DNA of 64,000 bases, from contig JBKBLE010000003.1 of NCBI GenBank assembly GCA_046296655.1, positions 1 to 64,000 of the forward strand, read 5' to 3'. Origin of the DNA: Cloacibacterium sp046296655. GTDB lineage: Bacteria; Bacteroidota; Bacteroidia; Flavobacteriales; Weeksellaceae. A program made the translations under genes and the position numbers. The notes under the pieces are model-generated. The model had not been told where the DNA came from and did not search any database. It worked only from the letters and a program-made list of their open reading frames with translations. Shown one piece after another: positions 52,092-59,316 of this stretch (its first letter is position 1; every line of letters begins with the position of its first letter).

Positions 52092-52093
52092 CC
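52049..52093 (+). repeat. Attachment-site duplicate, left (within tRNA-Asn)
   Basis: Block ACTGTTAATCAGAG, then G, then GTCGCTGGTTCGAGCCCAGC and AAAAGGCGCC. It covers the anticodon loop to just beyond the tRNA end. The copy at 57021-57065 differs only at the middle base (T in place of G, at 52063/57035). Confidence 0.85.
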
Positions 52094-52102
52094 CATTACA
52101 AG

Positions 52103-52137
52103 AGAGTTTTCGATTAGTTTCGAAAACTCTTTTTTTA
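52103..52137 (+). terminator. Terminator supplied by the island for tRNA-Asn
   Basis: The 11-bp stem AGAGTTTTCGA / TCGAAAACTCT with a T-run begins 12 nt after the tRNA. It lies inside the island, so it would end the tRNA transcript in place of the displaced native one. Confidence 0.8.
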
Positions 52138-52153
52138 TTTGAGCATGTTTTGA

Positions 52154-52193
52154 GCAAGGTTTTGGGAGAAGTTCCTGTAAATTTAAAGGAGGT
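52154..52193 (+). repeat. 40-nt direct repeat, left copy
   Basis: GCAAGGTTTTGGGAGAAGTT then CCTGTAAATTTAAAGGAGGT. It recurs at 56833-56872 with three transitions (37 of 40). In the frame where both are open, the translated KVLGEVPVNLKEV and KILGEVPVSLKEV differ by conservative or silent changes, suggesting that the repeats were once coding. Confidence 0.75.
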
Positions 52194-52210
52194 TTAAGGT
52201 TAAACTAAAC

Positions 52211-52244
52211 AACAAATCCCTCTCGTTTTTGAGAGGGATTTGTT
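52211..52244. terminator. 14-bp stem-loop between tRNA-Asn and the Kelch gene
   Basis: AACAAATCCCTCTC / GAGAGGGATTTGTT with a six-base loop, between two convergent genes; the U-tract is only moderate in either direction. Confidence 0.6.
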
Positions 52245-52316
52245 ATATTCTTTTTTATAATGTAATAATAATTAATTAAGGTGGTTTTAATCGCACACAA
52301 TACAATCTTTTTTACG

Positions 52317-53720
52317 TTATTCAATTTTGAATAATTTATCATTGAGTTTTATTTCTTTGATTCTCTTATCTTGAATGTTTTTTTGTTCTAAAATAATTTC
52401 ATTAAATGGAACATTTAAAAGAATACTGATTTTAGTTTTAATACTATTTAATATATTTTCTCTTTTTCTAAGTAGGGTATGAATACTGTAAGAACTCATT
52501 TCCTTTTCAATTATAAAGTTTAAGTTATGAATTGGAATGTATTGATGAATGTTTTCAATTAGATGTTTTAAAACATTTTTTTCGTTTTCACTAAAATCTT
52601 CAAGAGAAATTCCATTGAAAAGAAACTCTTCATTTTTAGTATAAACAATTAATTTAGTATCAGTTGATAAAACTTGTTTATTCGGTTTTTCCTTATTTTT
52701 TTTAAACTTAAAGAGTGTTAATATCACCAAAGCTATAATGCCCAATACAGATCCTAATTTTAGGGGCACAGAATATGGAGAATGATAAAACGGCTCTTCT
52801 TCTATGGGGCCTGTAAAATAATCTGATAGGGGAACAGAAACCAAAACTGTTTTTCGTGTGGAGGATTTGTTTTCTAAAAAGTTAATGGTTTTATCTTTGG
52901 GGTTATAAACAACACTGGTAAGTGGGATAGTTAACTTTGATTTATAATAAGTGATTTTATTATTTTTAATATCAATAATTGCTAAATAATTAGGTTCTAA
53001 AATGTAAATCTTATTATTTAAGTTGAACCCCTTTCTTTCGTTTAAATCAATAAGGTCAACTTTTTTTAAATCTATTTGGCCAATTTCTTCCCAAGTTGCA
53101 TTTTTCAAATTAAATTTCCATAAAATCGGAGGTTTGATGTATTCACTTCCTATACCTATTTCCTTTAATTTTGCACCTCCAAAAACAAACAAATCATCCC
53201 CAATTACAATCCTGCAATAGGAAGATCCTTCTACAGGTCTCTTCTTGCTATTAAACCCCACTTGAAACCATTCTTTGGCCTTAAAATCATAACGGGAAAT
53301 GAAGTTTTTATAGCTAAACAACCCATAACCTCCAAAGAGATAGATTTCATTTTTGTACATAAAATCTGCTGCATGAAATTGATTTTTGTGTAAGAATGAA
53401 TTGTCAATTCTCCTCAAGGAGTCGTTACTATATTCTAAAACAACCCCTCCTCCTCCATTAACAAAATAATTTTTGTTTTTTATAGTAAATTGATAAGGAT
53501 AGGATAATAAATTTTCAGGATAATCCCCTTTCTTTAATTTTTGTGGATTTTGAAAATTATTGGTGTAAATTATGGAATCATTCTCTATGATTTTAATTTC
53601 ACTGGTTTTTGCATCTAAGAAGAGATAGTACTGATTTTTTTCTTGATAATCTTGTGCATATACAATAAAAATAGAAAATAAAAATCCATAAAGGCTAAAA
53701 ATCCTACTCCAATAACTCAT
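52317..53720 (-). CDS. Kelch beta-propeller protein with a transmembrane helix and cytosolic C-terminal domain
   Basis: The protein is about 467 residues from a start at 53720 (MSYWSRIFSLYGFLFS), which gives a signal peptide cleaved near YAQ; an earlier start exists at 53750. The periplasmic part has Kelch repeats (IYLFGGYGLFSYKNFISRYDFKAKEW, DLFVFGGAKLKEIG ... LWKFNLKNATWEEIG). A membrane helix (VLGIIALVILTLFKF) follows near residue 345 of the long form, then basic KKNKEKPNK and a domain of about 110 residues. This domain could be a winged helix (ENEKNVLKHLIENIHQYIPIHNLNF ... HTLLRKRENILNSIKTKI), but I do not identify a known family. It looks like a one-component transmembrane sensor. Carried by the island. 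Confidence 0.7.
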   Translation of the reverse strand: MSYWSRIFSLYGFLFSIFIVYAQDYQEKNQYYLFLDAKTSEIKIIENDSIIYTNNFQNPQKLKKGDYPENLLSYPYQFTIKNKNYFVNGGGGVVLEYSNDSLRRIDNSFLHKNQFHAADFMYKNEIYLFGGYGLFSYKNFISRYDFKAKEWFQVGFNSKKRPVEGSSYCRIVIGDDLFVFGGAKLKEIGIGSEYIKPPILWKFNLKNATWEEIGQIDLKKVDLIDLNERKGFNLNNKIYILEPNYLAIIDIKNNKITYYKSKLTIPLTSVVYNPKDKTINFLENKSSTRKTVLVSVPLSDYFTGPIEEEPFYHSPYSVPLKLGSVLGIIALVILTLFKFKKNKEKPNKQVLSTDTKLIVYTKNEEFLFNGISLEDFSENEKNVLKHLIENIHQYIPIHNLNFIIEKEMSSYSIHTLLRKRENILNSIKTKISILLNVPFNEIILEQKNIQDKRIKEIKLNDKLFKIE

Positions 53721-53872
53721 AGAAACTGCATAATGATAAAATATTAACAAAATTAGTTTTTTTTATGAAATTTATAAAATAAAAAATATACAAAAGTATA
53801 CGTAACGTATTATTACGCATGTTTTTTTTATTAGAAATTTCTATGTTTTATATTTTTAAAAAAATTTAAAAT

Positions 53873-54277
53873 ATGAATAATTTTCTTTTGGTTCTACAGA
53901 TTGTTACTTTTATTGCTTTATTTTTTGTGGCACTAAGTGAAATAAAAGGAAAACCAGAATTAGAAGCTAAAAAAGGATTGTTTAATAATATTATTGTTTT
54001 TGGAGCCTTTATTTTACTTCTTGAATGGATGAAAAGTCCTGATTTAGTTATTTACAATATAGAGCAAGCCAATAAAGAACTCGTAGGCAAAAACAAATCT
54101 GAAATTATCAAATTAATGGACAAACCAGACTTAGATCAGAATTATGGAGGGGAACATTATTATGTTTACATTGCAAGTAAAAACGGTGCTTTTCGTCAAT
54201 TTGATGACGCTGGTGATAGTAAAAATTTAAGGATATACTTTGAAGGAGAATACTGTTATTCTGTAAGTATAGATTAG
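53873..54277 (+). CDS. Membrane protein with a BamE-like soluble domain
   Basis: A 134-residue protein. Two hydrophobic N-terminal segments (FLLVLQIVTFIALFFVALS and FNNIIVFGAFILLLEWM) are followed by a soluble domain from about residue 66 (LVGKNKSEIIKLMDKPDLDQNYGGEHYYVYIAS), which resembles the SmpA/BamE-type fold with the typical G-x-s-x-x-x-I-x-x-L/M start. The assignment to the fold is only by pattern. The gene is part of the island and is not followed by obviously related ones. Confidence 0.6.
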   Translation: MNNFLLVLQIVTFIALFFVALSEIKGKPELEAKKGLFNNIIVFGAFILLLEWMKSPDLVIYNIEQANKELVGKNKSEIIKLMDKPDLDQNYGGEHYYVYIASKNGAFRQFDDAGDSKNLRIYFEGEYCYSVSID

Positions 54278-54307
54278 TTATTTTTTTAATCTTAAAAATA
54301 TCAATTT

Positions 54308-54784
54308 ATGAAAAATGTATTTTATTTTCTATTATTTATTATTTTAAATGTTTCTATTATTAGATGTGGACCAGATCCTATTTGGAAAAAAAGAGGATAC
54401 GATTCAGAATCAGAATACAATGAATGGTTAGCTTCTGATAAAAAATTTATTGGAGAATGGTTTTGTGAAAAAACACATGAACCATATGGGCTTGTTATTC
54501 ATTACAATTTAAATTTATTGGAAAATGGCCAAGGCCTGTTTAGCCAAAATTACTACTCTGGCGGCGCCTTGGGAAGAGGTATTAATCCTCCGAAAGCGAC
54601 ATTTAATTGGAAAAAAGTAAATGATTCAACAATTCAAGTTTACAATTTATATGGAAGATATAGTTTAGGTGAATATGAATTCGAAAAATTTAATGGAGAA
54701 TATATAATGAATTTAGACAAACCTGACACTTTGAAATTGGGAGATGAATATTCCTTCCTTAATTTATCTTATGAATATAAATAA
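54308..54784 (+). CDS. Small lipoprotein of unknown function
   Basis: A 158-residue lipoprotein with the lipobox cysteine in ISIIRCGPDPIW, near residue 20. The mature domain (FIGEWFCEKTHEPYGLVIHYNLNLLENGQGLFSQNYYSG...ATFNWKKVNDSTIQVYN) alternates short strands with aromatic residues, like a lipocalin-type beta barrel. I do not recognise a specific family. It lies 30 nt after the preceding gene, probably cotranscribed. Confidence 0.65.
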   Translation: MKNVFYFLLFIILNVSIIRCGPDPIWKKRGYDSESEYNEWLASDKKFIGEWFCEKTHEPYGLVIHYNLNLLENGQGLFSQNYYSGGALGRGINPPKATFNWKKVNDSTIQVYNLYGRYSLGEYEFEKFNGEYIMNLDKPDTLKLGDEYSFLNLSYEYK

Positions 54785-54837
54785 AAAAATTCATAGATTT
54801 CTAAATAATTCTACAATAAATACTTTTAATAATCTCT

Positions 54838-55335
54838 ATGGAAAACAACAAGTTTAATGAATTTTATTCGAAAAAATCTGTTGAAGAATTAATTGAACAA
54901 TTACGAACTCACAGGATTTCTGGTAATTTTCTAGACAAAGAATGGTATGAAGCTTTAAAAAAGCATCTCTCGGAAAGAGATATTTCTGATGAAGAAAAAG
55001 CAATAGTTGAACACATATTATTAACAGAACCTGAGATTTTGGAGAAGCAGAAATTTGAAAAAAAACTTATAAATACTACAAAAAATCATAAGCCAACCTC
55101 TTTTTCAATTGATAAATATCCTGCTCTTAAAACCATATCTAAAATTTATGAAATATTTGCTTGGATAATAGTTTTAATAACATTAATAATAACAATTATT
55201 TCTATCAAAGATTCCTTTTTACTAGGCCTTGGAATATTGATTGCTGGTGGAATAATTGCTCTAGGTTTATTTGCAATAGCTGAATCCATAAAAGTATTTG
55301 TGGATATTGAATACAATACAAGGCAAAAAAAATAA
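54838..55335 (+). CDS. Protein with C-terminal membrane hairpin, unknown function
   Basis: A 165-residue protein. The first 90 residues are charged and helical (EELIEQLRTHRISGNFLDKEWYEALKKHLSERDISDEEKAIVEHIL). Two membrane helices follow (IFAWIIVLITLIITIISI and LLGLGILIAGGIIALGLFAIAESI). I do not recognise it. The stop codon is at 55333-55335, 17 nt before the next start at 55352. Confidence 0.65.
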   Translation: MENNKFNEFYSKKSVEELIEQLRTHRISGNFLDKEWYEALKKHLSERDISDEEKAIVEHILLTEPEILEKQKFEKKLINTTKNHKPTSFSIDKYPALKTISKIYEIFAWIIVLITLIITIISIKDSFLLGLGILIAGGIIALGLFAIAESIKVFVDIEYNTRQKK

Positions 55336-55351
55336 TTTCACTTTTCAATTA

Positions 55352-56026
55352 ATGGTTTCCAAGAAAGTTTTGTATTTTTTTATATTATCTGTTTTAACTC
55401 TATCTAGCTGTAGATCGGAAGGAGATACTCAATTGAAACAAAATGCTTGCCTAAACGGAGATTGCTATGCGGAATTCTACGTAGACACATTAGGACACCC
55501 AGGCACTTATAAGGATGCAGATGGTGTATGGCACATTAAACACGCAGGATTAAATTATTTCACCGTAAAAGGTAATCTTTCCACTTTAGACCCTTATTTT
55601 GTAATTAATGGCGTTCCAAATGTTATTACTGCTTTTGATTCTAATTTTTTTTACATCCCCGGTAATATCATCTGGACCTATCCCGTGTATTCTTTTTGGG
55701 GATTATGGAGTAGTAATCAAATGAACGCTCCTATTCCCGTTGGAACCAGAACTTATACTTTTCCAGAACTGATTACACAAACTAGTATAATGAACTTAGT
55801 AGGATATGAAATAACTAAAAATCCCAATGTCAATATAAATCACCCAGCTTATAAAACTTATTTTTCAACCTATTCCAAATACACTTATCGTCCACAAATG
55901 TCAATGGTTTTCTTTCCAGATTTTATAGGAAAAAGTGCAACAATTTATATAGAAGTAGATTTTGGAGAAAAATATTTTGGAGGAACAACAATTCAGAAAG
56001 AAATGAAAGTTGTTTTTGAGCCTTAA
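55352..56026 (+). CDS. Lipoprotein of unknown function
   Basis: A 224-residue lipoprotein beginning at 55352 (MVSKKVLYFFILSVL); a start at 55298 would overlap the previous gene by 38 nt and add an unlikely N-terminus. The lipobox is TLSSCRSEGD near residue 19. The body has a NACLNGDCYAEFY segment with two cysteines and many aromatic residues (YFVINGVPNVITAFDSNFFYIPGN, IWTYPVYSFWGLWSSNQ), which suggests a beta-rich, surface-exposed fold. I do not recognise it. It is 17 nt after the preceding gene, in the same direction. Confidence 0.65.
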   Translation: MVSKKVLYFFILSVLTLSSCRSEGDTQLKQNACLNGDCYAEFYVDTLGHPGTYKDADGVWHIKHAGLNYFTVKGNLSTLDPYFVINGVPNVITAFDSNFFYIPGNIIWTYPVYSFWGLWSSNQMNAPIPVGTRTYTFPELITQTSIMNLVGYEITKNPNVNINHPAYKTYFSTYSKYTYRPQMSMVFFPDFIGKSATIYIEVDFGEKYFGGTTIQKEMKVVFEP

Positions 56027-56062
56027 ACTAATTTCGTAATTAATAACATTATCAAACAACTT

Positions 56063-56491
56063 ATGAATAAAATTTTACTCTTTAGTTTAGTTTCTTTTTT
56101 ATCTTTTGCTCAATCCAAAAAAGAGCAAATTATTATACTAACTGGCAAAATTGACAGTTTAAAATATGAGAATTTTAATCACTCTCTGAAAATATCTGAA
56201 CTGAACGCTCAAAATTCTGAGTTGATAAATTCTAATTCAAGGTTATTGAAGGAAAAACAAAGTCTAATTTCAGAGAATGATTCCCTGAGAAATGACAAAT
56301 CCTAAAATATATTGAAAGTTCTTCAAGACAGTCTGCAAAATATACAACCTCAACAATCAATTACAAAAAAGAAAACAGATTGGGAGTTGTTAGAATTAAA
56401 AGGGAAAGTTAAATCAATAGTAACATATTTTTCAGAGGGTGGTGAAAATGACGTTGTAGAAAACAGTTGTATTTTCAACAAAAATTACTAA
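56063..56491 (+). pseudogene. Coiled-coil secreted protein gene interrupted by a TAA stop
   Basis: The frame starts with a signal peptide (MNKILLFSLVSFLSFAQ) and a coiled-coil (KIDSLKYENFNHSLKISELNAQNSELINSNSRLL). It meets TAA at 56303-56305 (after NDKS). The same frame then continues open for 61 more codons (NILKVLQDSLQNIQPQQSI ... TKKKTDWELLELKGKVKSIV) to 56491. The uninterrupted continuation implies a recent nonsense mutation. The final segment (ELKGKVKSIVTYFSE) looks like the beginning of a domain that is now cut off. Confidence 0.6.
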
Positions 56492-56516
56492 ATTTATAAC
56501 CTAAAATACTCCTTAA

Positions 56517-56762
56517 GGATTTATTCCAAAATGTCCAAGTTTCTTTGAAGACTACACATCTAAATTATACATAAATGGTGTTTTAGTATCTGAAAAGGTC
56601 TCTAATTTCAGAATAAATACTTTAGGTACATCTGGAATTTCTATAGGTTCATCTAATCAAGCTAATGGATATTGGTATGAGTCTGATTCAAAAATAGATG
56701 ATATTAGAATTTATAATCGTGCTTTGACTAGTTCGGAAGTACTATATTTAAGTAAGCAATGA
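56517..56762 (+). pseudogene. C-terminal remnant of a LamG/concanavalin-like domain protein
   Basis: The open stretch encodes about 81 residues, ending KIDDIRIYNRALTSSEVLYLSKQ, the classic end of LamG/jellyroll domains, preceded by YINGVLVSEKVSNFRINTLGTSGISIGSSN. There is no start codon and no signal peptide; a stop lies immediately before. It is therefore a fragment of a secreted or surface protein, left within the decaying right part of the island. Confidence 0.65.
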
Positions 56763-56794
56763 AAATAAACTAAAATTATTATTGTTAAGATAAT

Positions 56795-56828
56795 AGAGTT
56801 ACGGACACAAAACTGTAACTCTTTTTTT
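56795..56828 (+). terminator. Terminator near the right end of the island
   Basis: AGAGTTAC / GTAACTCT with a 12-nt loop followed by a T-run, 33 nt after the LamG remnant stop. Confidence 0.75.
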
Positions 56829-56832
56829 ATGG

Positions 56833-56872
56833 GCAAGATTTTGGGAGAAGTTCCTGTAAGTTTAAAGGAAGT
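56833..56872 (+). repeat. 40-nt direct repeat, right copy
   Basis: GCAAGATTTTGGGAGAAGTT then CCTGTAAGTTTAAAGGAAGT, 37 of 40 identical to 52154-52193. A peptide frame runs through it (ATGGGCAAGATTTTGGGAGA from 56830) to a stop at 56919, of about 29 codons, not supported as a gene. Confidence 0.75.
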
Positions 56873-57020
56873 CCTATTTTATTTCTGCAGAATTTTGAGC
56901 TTGATTTTGGGCAAGGTTTAATGTAAATAATACTAAATAATGATGAATCCCAAACAGAAAAAACACACAATTAATTGATTATCAATTACTTAATAATATG
57001 TAAAATAGTTTATTTTAACA

Positions 57021-57065
57021 ACTGTTAATCAGAGTGTCGCTGGTTCGAGCCCAGCAAAAGGCGCC
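57021..57065 (+). repeat. Attachment-site duplicate, right (tRNA-Asn 3' fragment)
   Basis: 44 of 45 bases match the 3' part of tRNA-Asn at 52049-52093. The 5' half of a tRNA is absent upstream, where the sequence is AT-rich, so it is not a second tRNA. The final GCC fits a crossover near the tRNA 3' end. Confidence 0.85.
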
Positions 57066-57096
57066 AAAACCATCACAGTAATGTGGTGGTTTTTTG
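57066..57096 (+). terminator. Likely original tRNA-Asn terminator displaced by the island
   Basis: AAAACCATCAC / GTGGTGGTTTT (one T-G pair) with a T-run, beginning right after the attachment-site duplicate, at the same relative position as the terminator after the intact tRNA. Confidence 0.75.
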
Positions 57097-57309
57097 TTTT
57101 TATTTCATTCTCAATATTTTATAAAAGTTATTCCACTAGAATTTTTCAAGTCAGTGGTCTTTTTGGTTAAAAAAGGCATAGTTTTCGGCAAACTCTATAT
57201 AGTTTTTAAAAATCATATTCCTTTCTAGAATGTTATGAAATTAAAATGAGATATATCAAATATCATCTCCCGAACTATTTTGAAAATTAAAAAACTCCAA
57301 AAAATCTCA

Positions 57310-57317
57310 TACCTTTG
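57310..57317 (+). promoter_or_regulatory. Probable -7 box for menD
   Basis: TACCTTTG lies six nt before the menD start codon at 57323, so the transcript would be nearly leaderless. A TTTG at -33 spacing is not evident. Confidence 0.45.
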
Positions 57318-57322
57318 TATTT

Positions 57323-58990
57323 ATGAAACAATTCTCATCAAAACGCAGTATTCAGATTTTAGGACACGTTCTTCAGCAATATGGAATAGACAAAATGGTG
57401 ATATCGCCTGGAAGCAGAAATGCTCCACTTGCTATTCATTTTTCAGAACTAGATTCTTTTGAATGTTTCAGTATCATAGATGAAAGAAGCGCTGCTTTTG
57501 TAGCGATGGGAATGGCAAAATCGCTTAAACAACCAGTAGCGATTTCTTGTACCTCTGGTTCTGCAGCCACTAATTATTATCCAGCTGTAGTAGAAGCGTT
57601 TTATCAAAACGTTCCGCTTTTGGTACTTACTGCAGACAGACCTACAGATTTTGTAGATTTATTTGATGGACAAACCATTCGTCAAAAAGATTTGTTTCAA
57701 CAGCATTCTTACGGAGATTTTCAGCTTTTGGAAGACGACAAAGAAAATGCAGAAGAAGAGAACTTAAAAATCGTAAAAACAGCGATAGAATTGTGTTTCG
57801 AGAAACAAGGCCCGGTTCATATCAATATTCCGCTTACAGAACCTTTATACCAATACGCTACGGAATTGCCAGTTTTTCCTAGCATTGAAAAAACCATTCA
57901 GAAAAGAGATTTCGAGATTTCTTCTACTCTAGTTTCTGAATTTAATGTGGCTAAAAGGATTTTGATTTTAGCGGGAACGCTTGACAAAAATCCTGAACTC
58001 CAAAGTTTATTGTCGCAATTCGTGAAAAATCATTCTGTAGTAGTGCTTACAGAAGCGAATTCTAACCTCTATCATGACAAATTTTTCAATCATATTGACC
58101 GATATGTTTTCAACTTCACCGAAGAAGATTTTAGAACCTACGCTCCAGATTTACTGATTACGATTGGGCAAAACGTAGTTTCTAAAAAAGTGAAAGAATT
58201 TTTGAGAAAAGCAAAACCTCAAAATCATTGGCATATTGATGAATTTTGGCAACCCAATACTTATTTTGCATTAACTCAAGAAATCAAAACAAAACCAGAG
58301 ATTTTCTTCAGTCAGTTGTTGAAATTTGCCAAATTAGAACCATCAGCTTATTTCAATCTTTGGGATGTTCTTCGTGATAAAAAAGATGCAAAACACGATG
58401 AATATTGCAAAACAATAGATTTTTCAGATTTTAAAATTTTCCAGATTTTAGAACAAAAAATTCCGAGTAATTACAACATTCATATTTCTAATTCTTCGGC
58501 GATTCGCTATGCAGAATTGTTCCCGTATTCACAAAATCACAACATTTATTGCAACCGTGGAACCAGCGGAATAGACGGCTCTACTTCTACTGCGATGGGT
58601 TTTGCGATGATGAACGAAAATCCTACAATTTTGATTTCTGGCGAACTTGGATTTTTCTATGACATTAATGGACTTTGGAACAATTACATTCCGCCGTACA
58701 CTAGAATTATCGTGATAAATAACGGTGAAGGAAATATTTTTAGAATTATTCCCGGACCTACCACTTCTAATGCAATAGACGAATTTATCGCGACCAAACA
58801 TCAGAAAAACTGCGAAAATCTAGCCAAACATTTCGGTTTTGGATATTTTAAAGTGGAAGACGAAGATACGCTGTTAAGAGTTTTAGACAATTTCTTCAAG
58901 CCAGAAGCTAAACCCAAAATTTTAGAAATCAACACGGCTGACATTCAAAACGCAGAAGTTTTGAAAGAGTATTTTAAGTTTTTGAAGTAG
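57323..58990 (+). CDS. menD: 2-succinyl-5-enolpyruvyl-6-hydroxy-3-cyclohexene-1-carboxylate synthase
   Basis: The 555-residue thiamine-diphosphate enzyme of menaquinone synthesis joins isochorismate and 2-oxoglutarate. It has the N-terminal VISPGSRNAPLAIHF, the ThDP-activating Glu region IIDERSAAFVAMGMAK, VAISCTSGSAATNYYPAVVEA, LTADRP and the C-terminal GTSGIDGSTSTAMGF. The domain order is that of MenD. It lies directly after the island's right boundary. menE, a later step of the same pathway, is at 31372-32424, not linked in an operon. Confidence 0.95.
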   Translation: MKQFSSKRSIQILGHVLQQYGIDKMVISPGSRNAPLAIHFSELDSFECFSIIDERSAAFVAMGMAKSLKQPVAISCTSGSAATNYYPAVVEAFYQNVPLLVLTADRPTDFVDLFDGQTIRQKDLFQQHSYGDFQLLEDDKENAEEENLKIVKTAIELCFEKQGPVHINIPLTEPLYQYATELPVFPSIEKTIQKRDFEISSTLVSEFNVAKRILILAGTLDKNPELQSLLSQFVKNHSVVVLTEANSNLYHDKFFNHIDRYVFNFTEEDFRTYAPDLLITIGQNVVSKKVKEFLRKAKPQNHWHIDEFWQPNTYFALTQEIKTKPEIFFSQLLKFAKLEPSAYFNLWDVLRDKKDAKHDEYCKTIDFSDFKIFQILEQKIPSNYNIHISNSSAIRYAELFPYSQNHNIYCNRGTSGIDGSTSTAMGFAMMNENPTILISGELGFFYDINGLWNNYIPPYTRIIVINNGEGNIFRIIPGPTTSNAIDEFIATKHQKNCENLAKHFGFGYFKVEDEDTLLRVLDNFFKPEAKPKILEINTADIQNAEVLKEYFKFLK

Positions 58991-59316
58991 ATATTTTTCA
59001 AAAATTTTTCTCGCTGATTTTGCTGATTAAGCAGATTCTTGTGTAAGATTTAAAAATTTCACGCAAAGTTTATCATTCTCTAATCTTTGATTTTCAAAAA
59101 AAGATTTTATAGCAACAAAAAACATATAAAAACATTATGCTCCTACCGAATGCTGTTTTTAGATTACTTCTAATTCTACACACATGAAATTCCCACGGAA
59201 TAAAGTTTACTGTAAAAGGTTCCGTAGGAACCCAATATGTGTAGTAATGTTTCGTCATAAAAAAGGCGTTCCGTAGGAACGCTATCTAAAATTGTTTTTT
59301 TAAATTATATTATTCT
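58991..59316. repeat. Repeat-rich gap after menD
   Basis: This 326-base gap has no gene. It holds the AATCTGCTTAATCAGC repeat in reverse (59009-59037) and a group of palindromes: TGCTCCTACCGAATGC-like (about 59139-59155), GGTTCCGTAGGAACC (59218-59232) and GCGTTCCGTAGGAACGC (59266-59282), which share the TCCGTAGGA core with the REP units around the RAYT gene. Confidence 0.7.
59009..59037 (-). repeat. AATCTGC...ATCAGC repeat, reverse copy
   Basis: The minus strand reads AATCTGCTTAATCAGCAAAA and TCAGCGAGA. This is the same family as the leaders of menE and arfB. It starts 18 nt after menD, here on the 3' side of a gene. Confidence 0.7.

Larger units (their letters stand above)
52049..57065. mobile_element. 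5-kb genomic island integrated at tRNA-Asn, no integrase
   Basis: The left boundary is the 3' half of tRNA-Asn (52049-52093), and the right is a 45-nt copy (57021-57065) with 44 of 45 bases identical and no 5' tRNA half. Between them lie one Kelch-type gene on the minus strand and at least five plus-strand genes or remnants. No tyrosine recombinase, helicase or replication gene is present, so it is either a decayed element or one mobilised in trans. The region is visibly more AT-rich than its flanks. Confidence 0.75.
56763..57322. other. Gene-free right end of the island and menD leader
   Basis: This 560-base stretch contains a terminator (56795-56828), the right copy of the 40-nt repeat (56833-56872), the tRNA-Asn 3' copy (57021-57065), a second terminator (57066-57096) and the menD promoter region. 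I see no gene in it. Confidence 0.7.

Noticed and set aside
57021..57065. A second tRNA-Asn gene
   Set aside because: Only the 3' 45 nt are present; no acceptor 5' strand or D-arm precedes it. It is an attachment-site duplicate.
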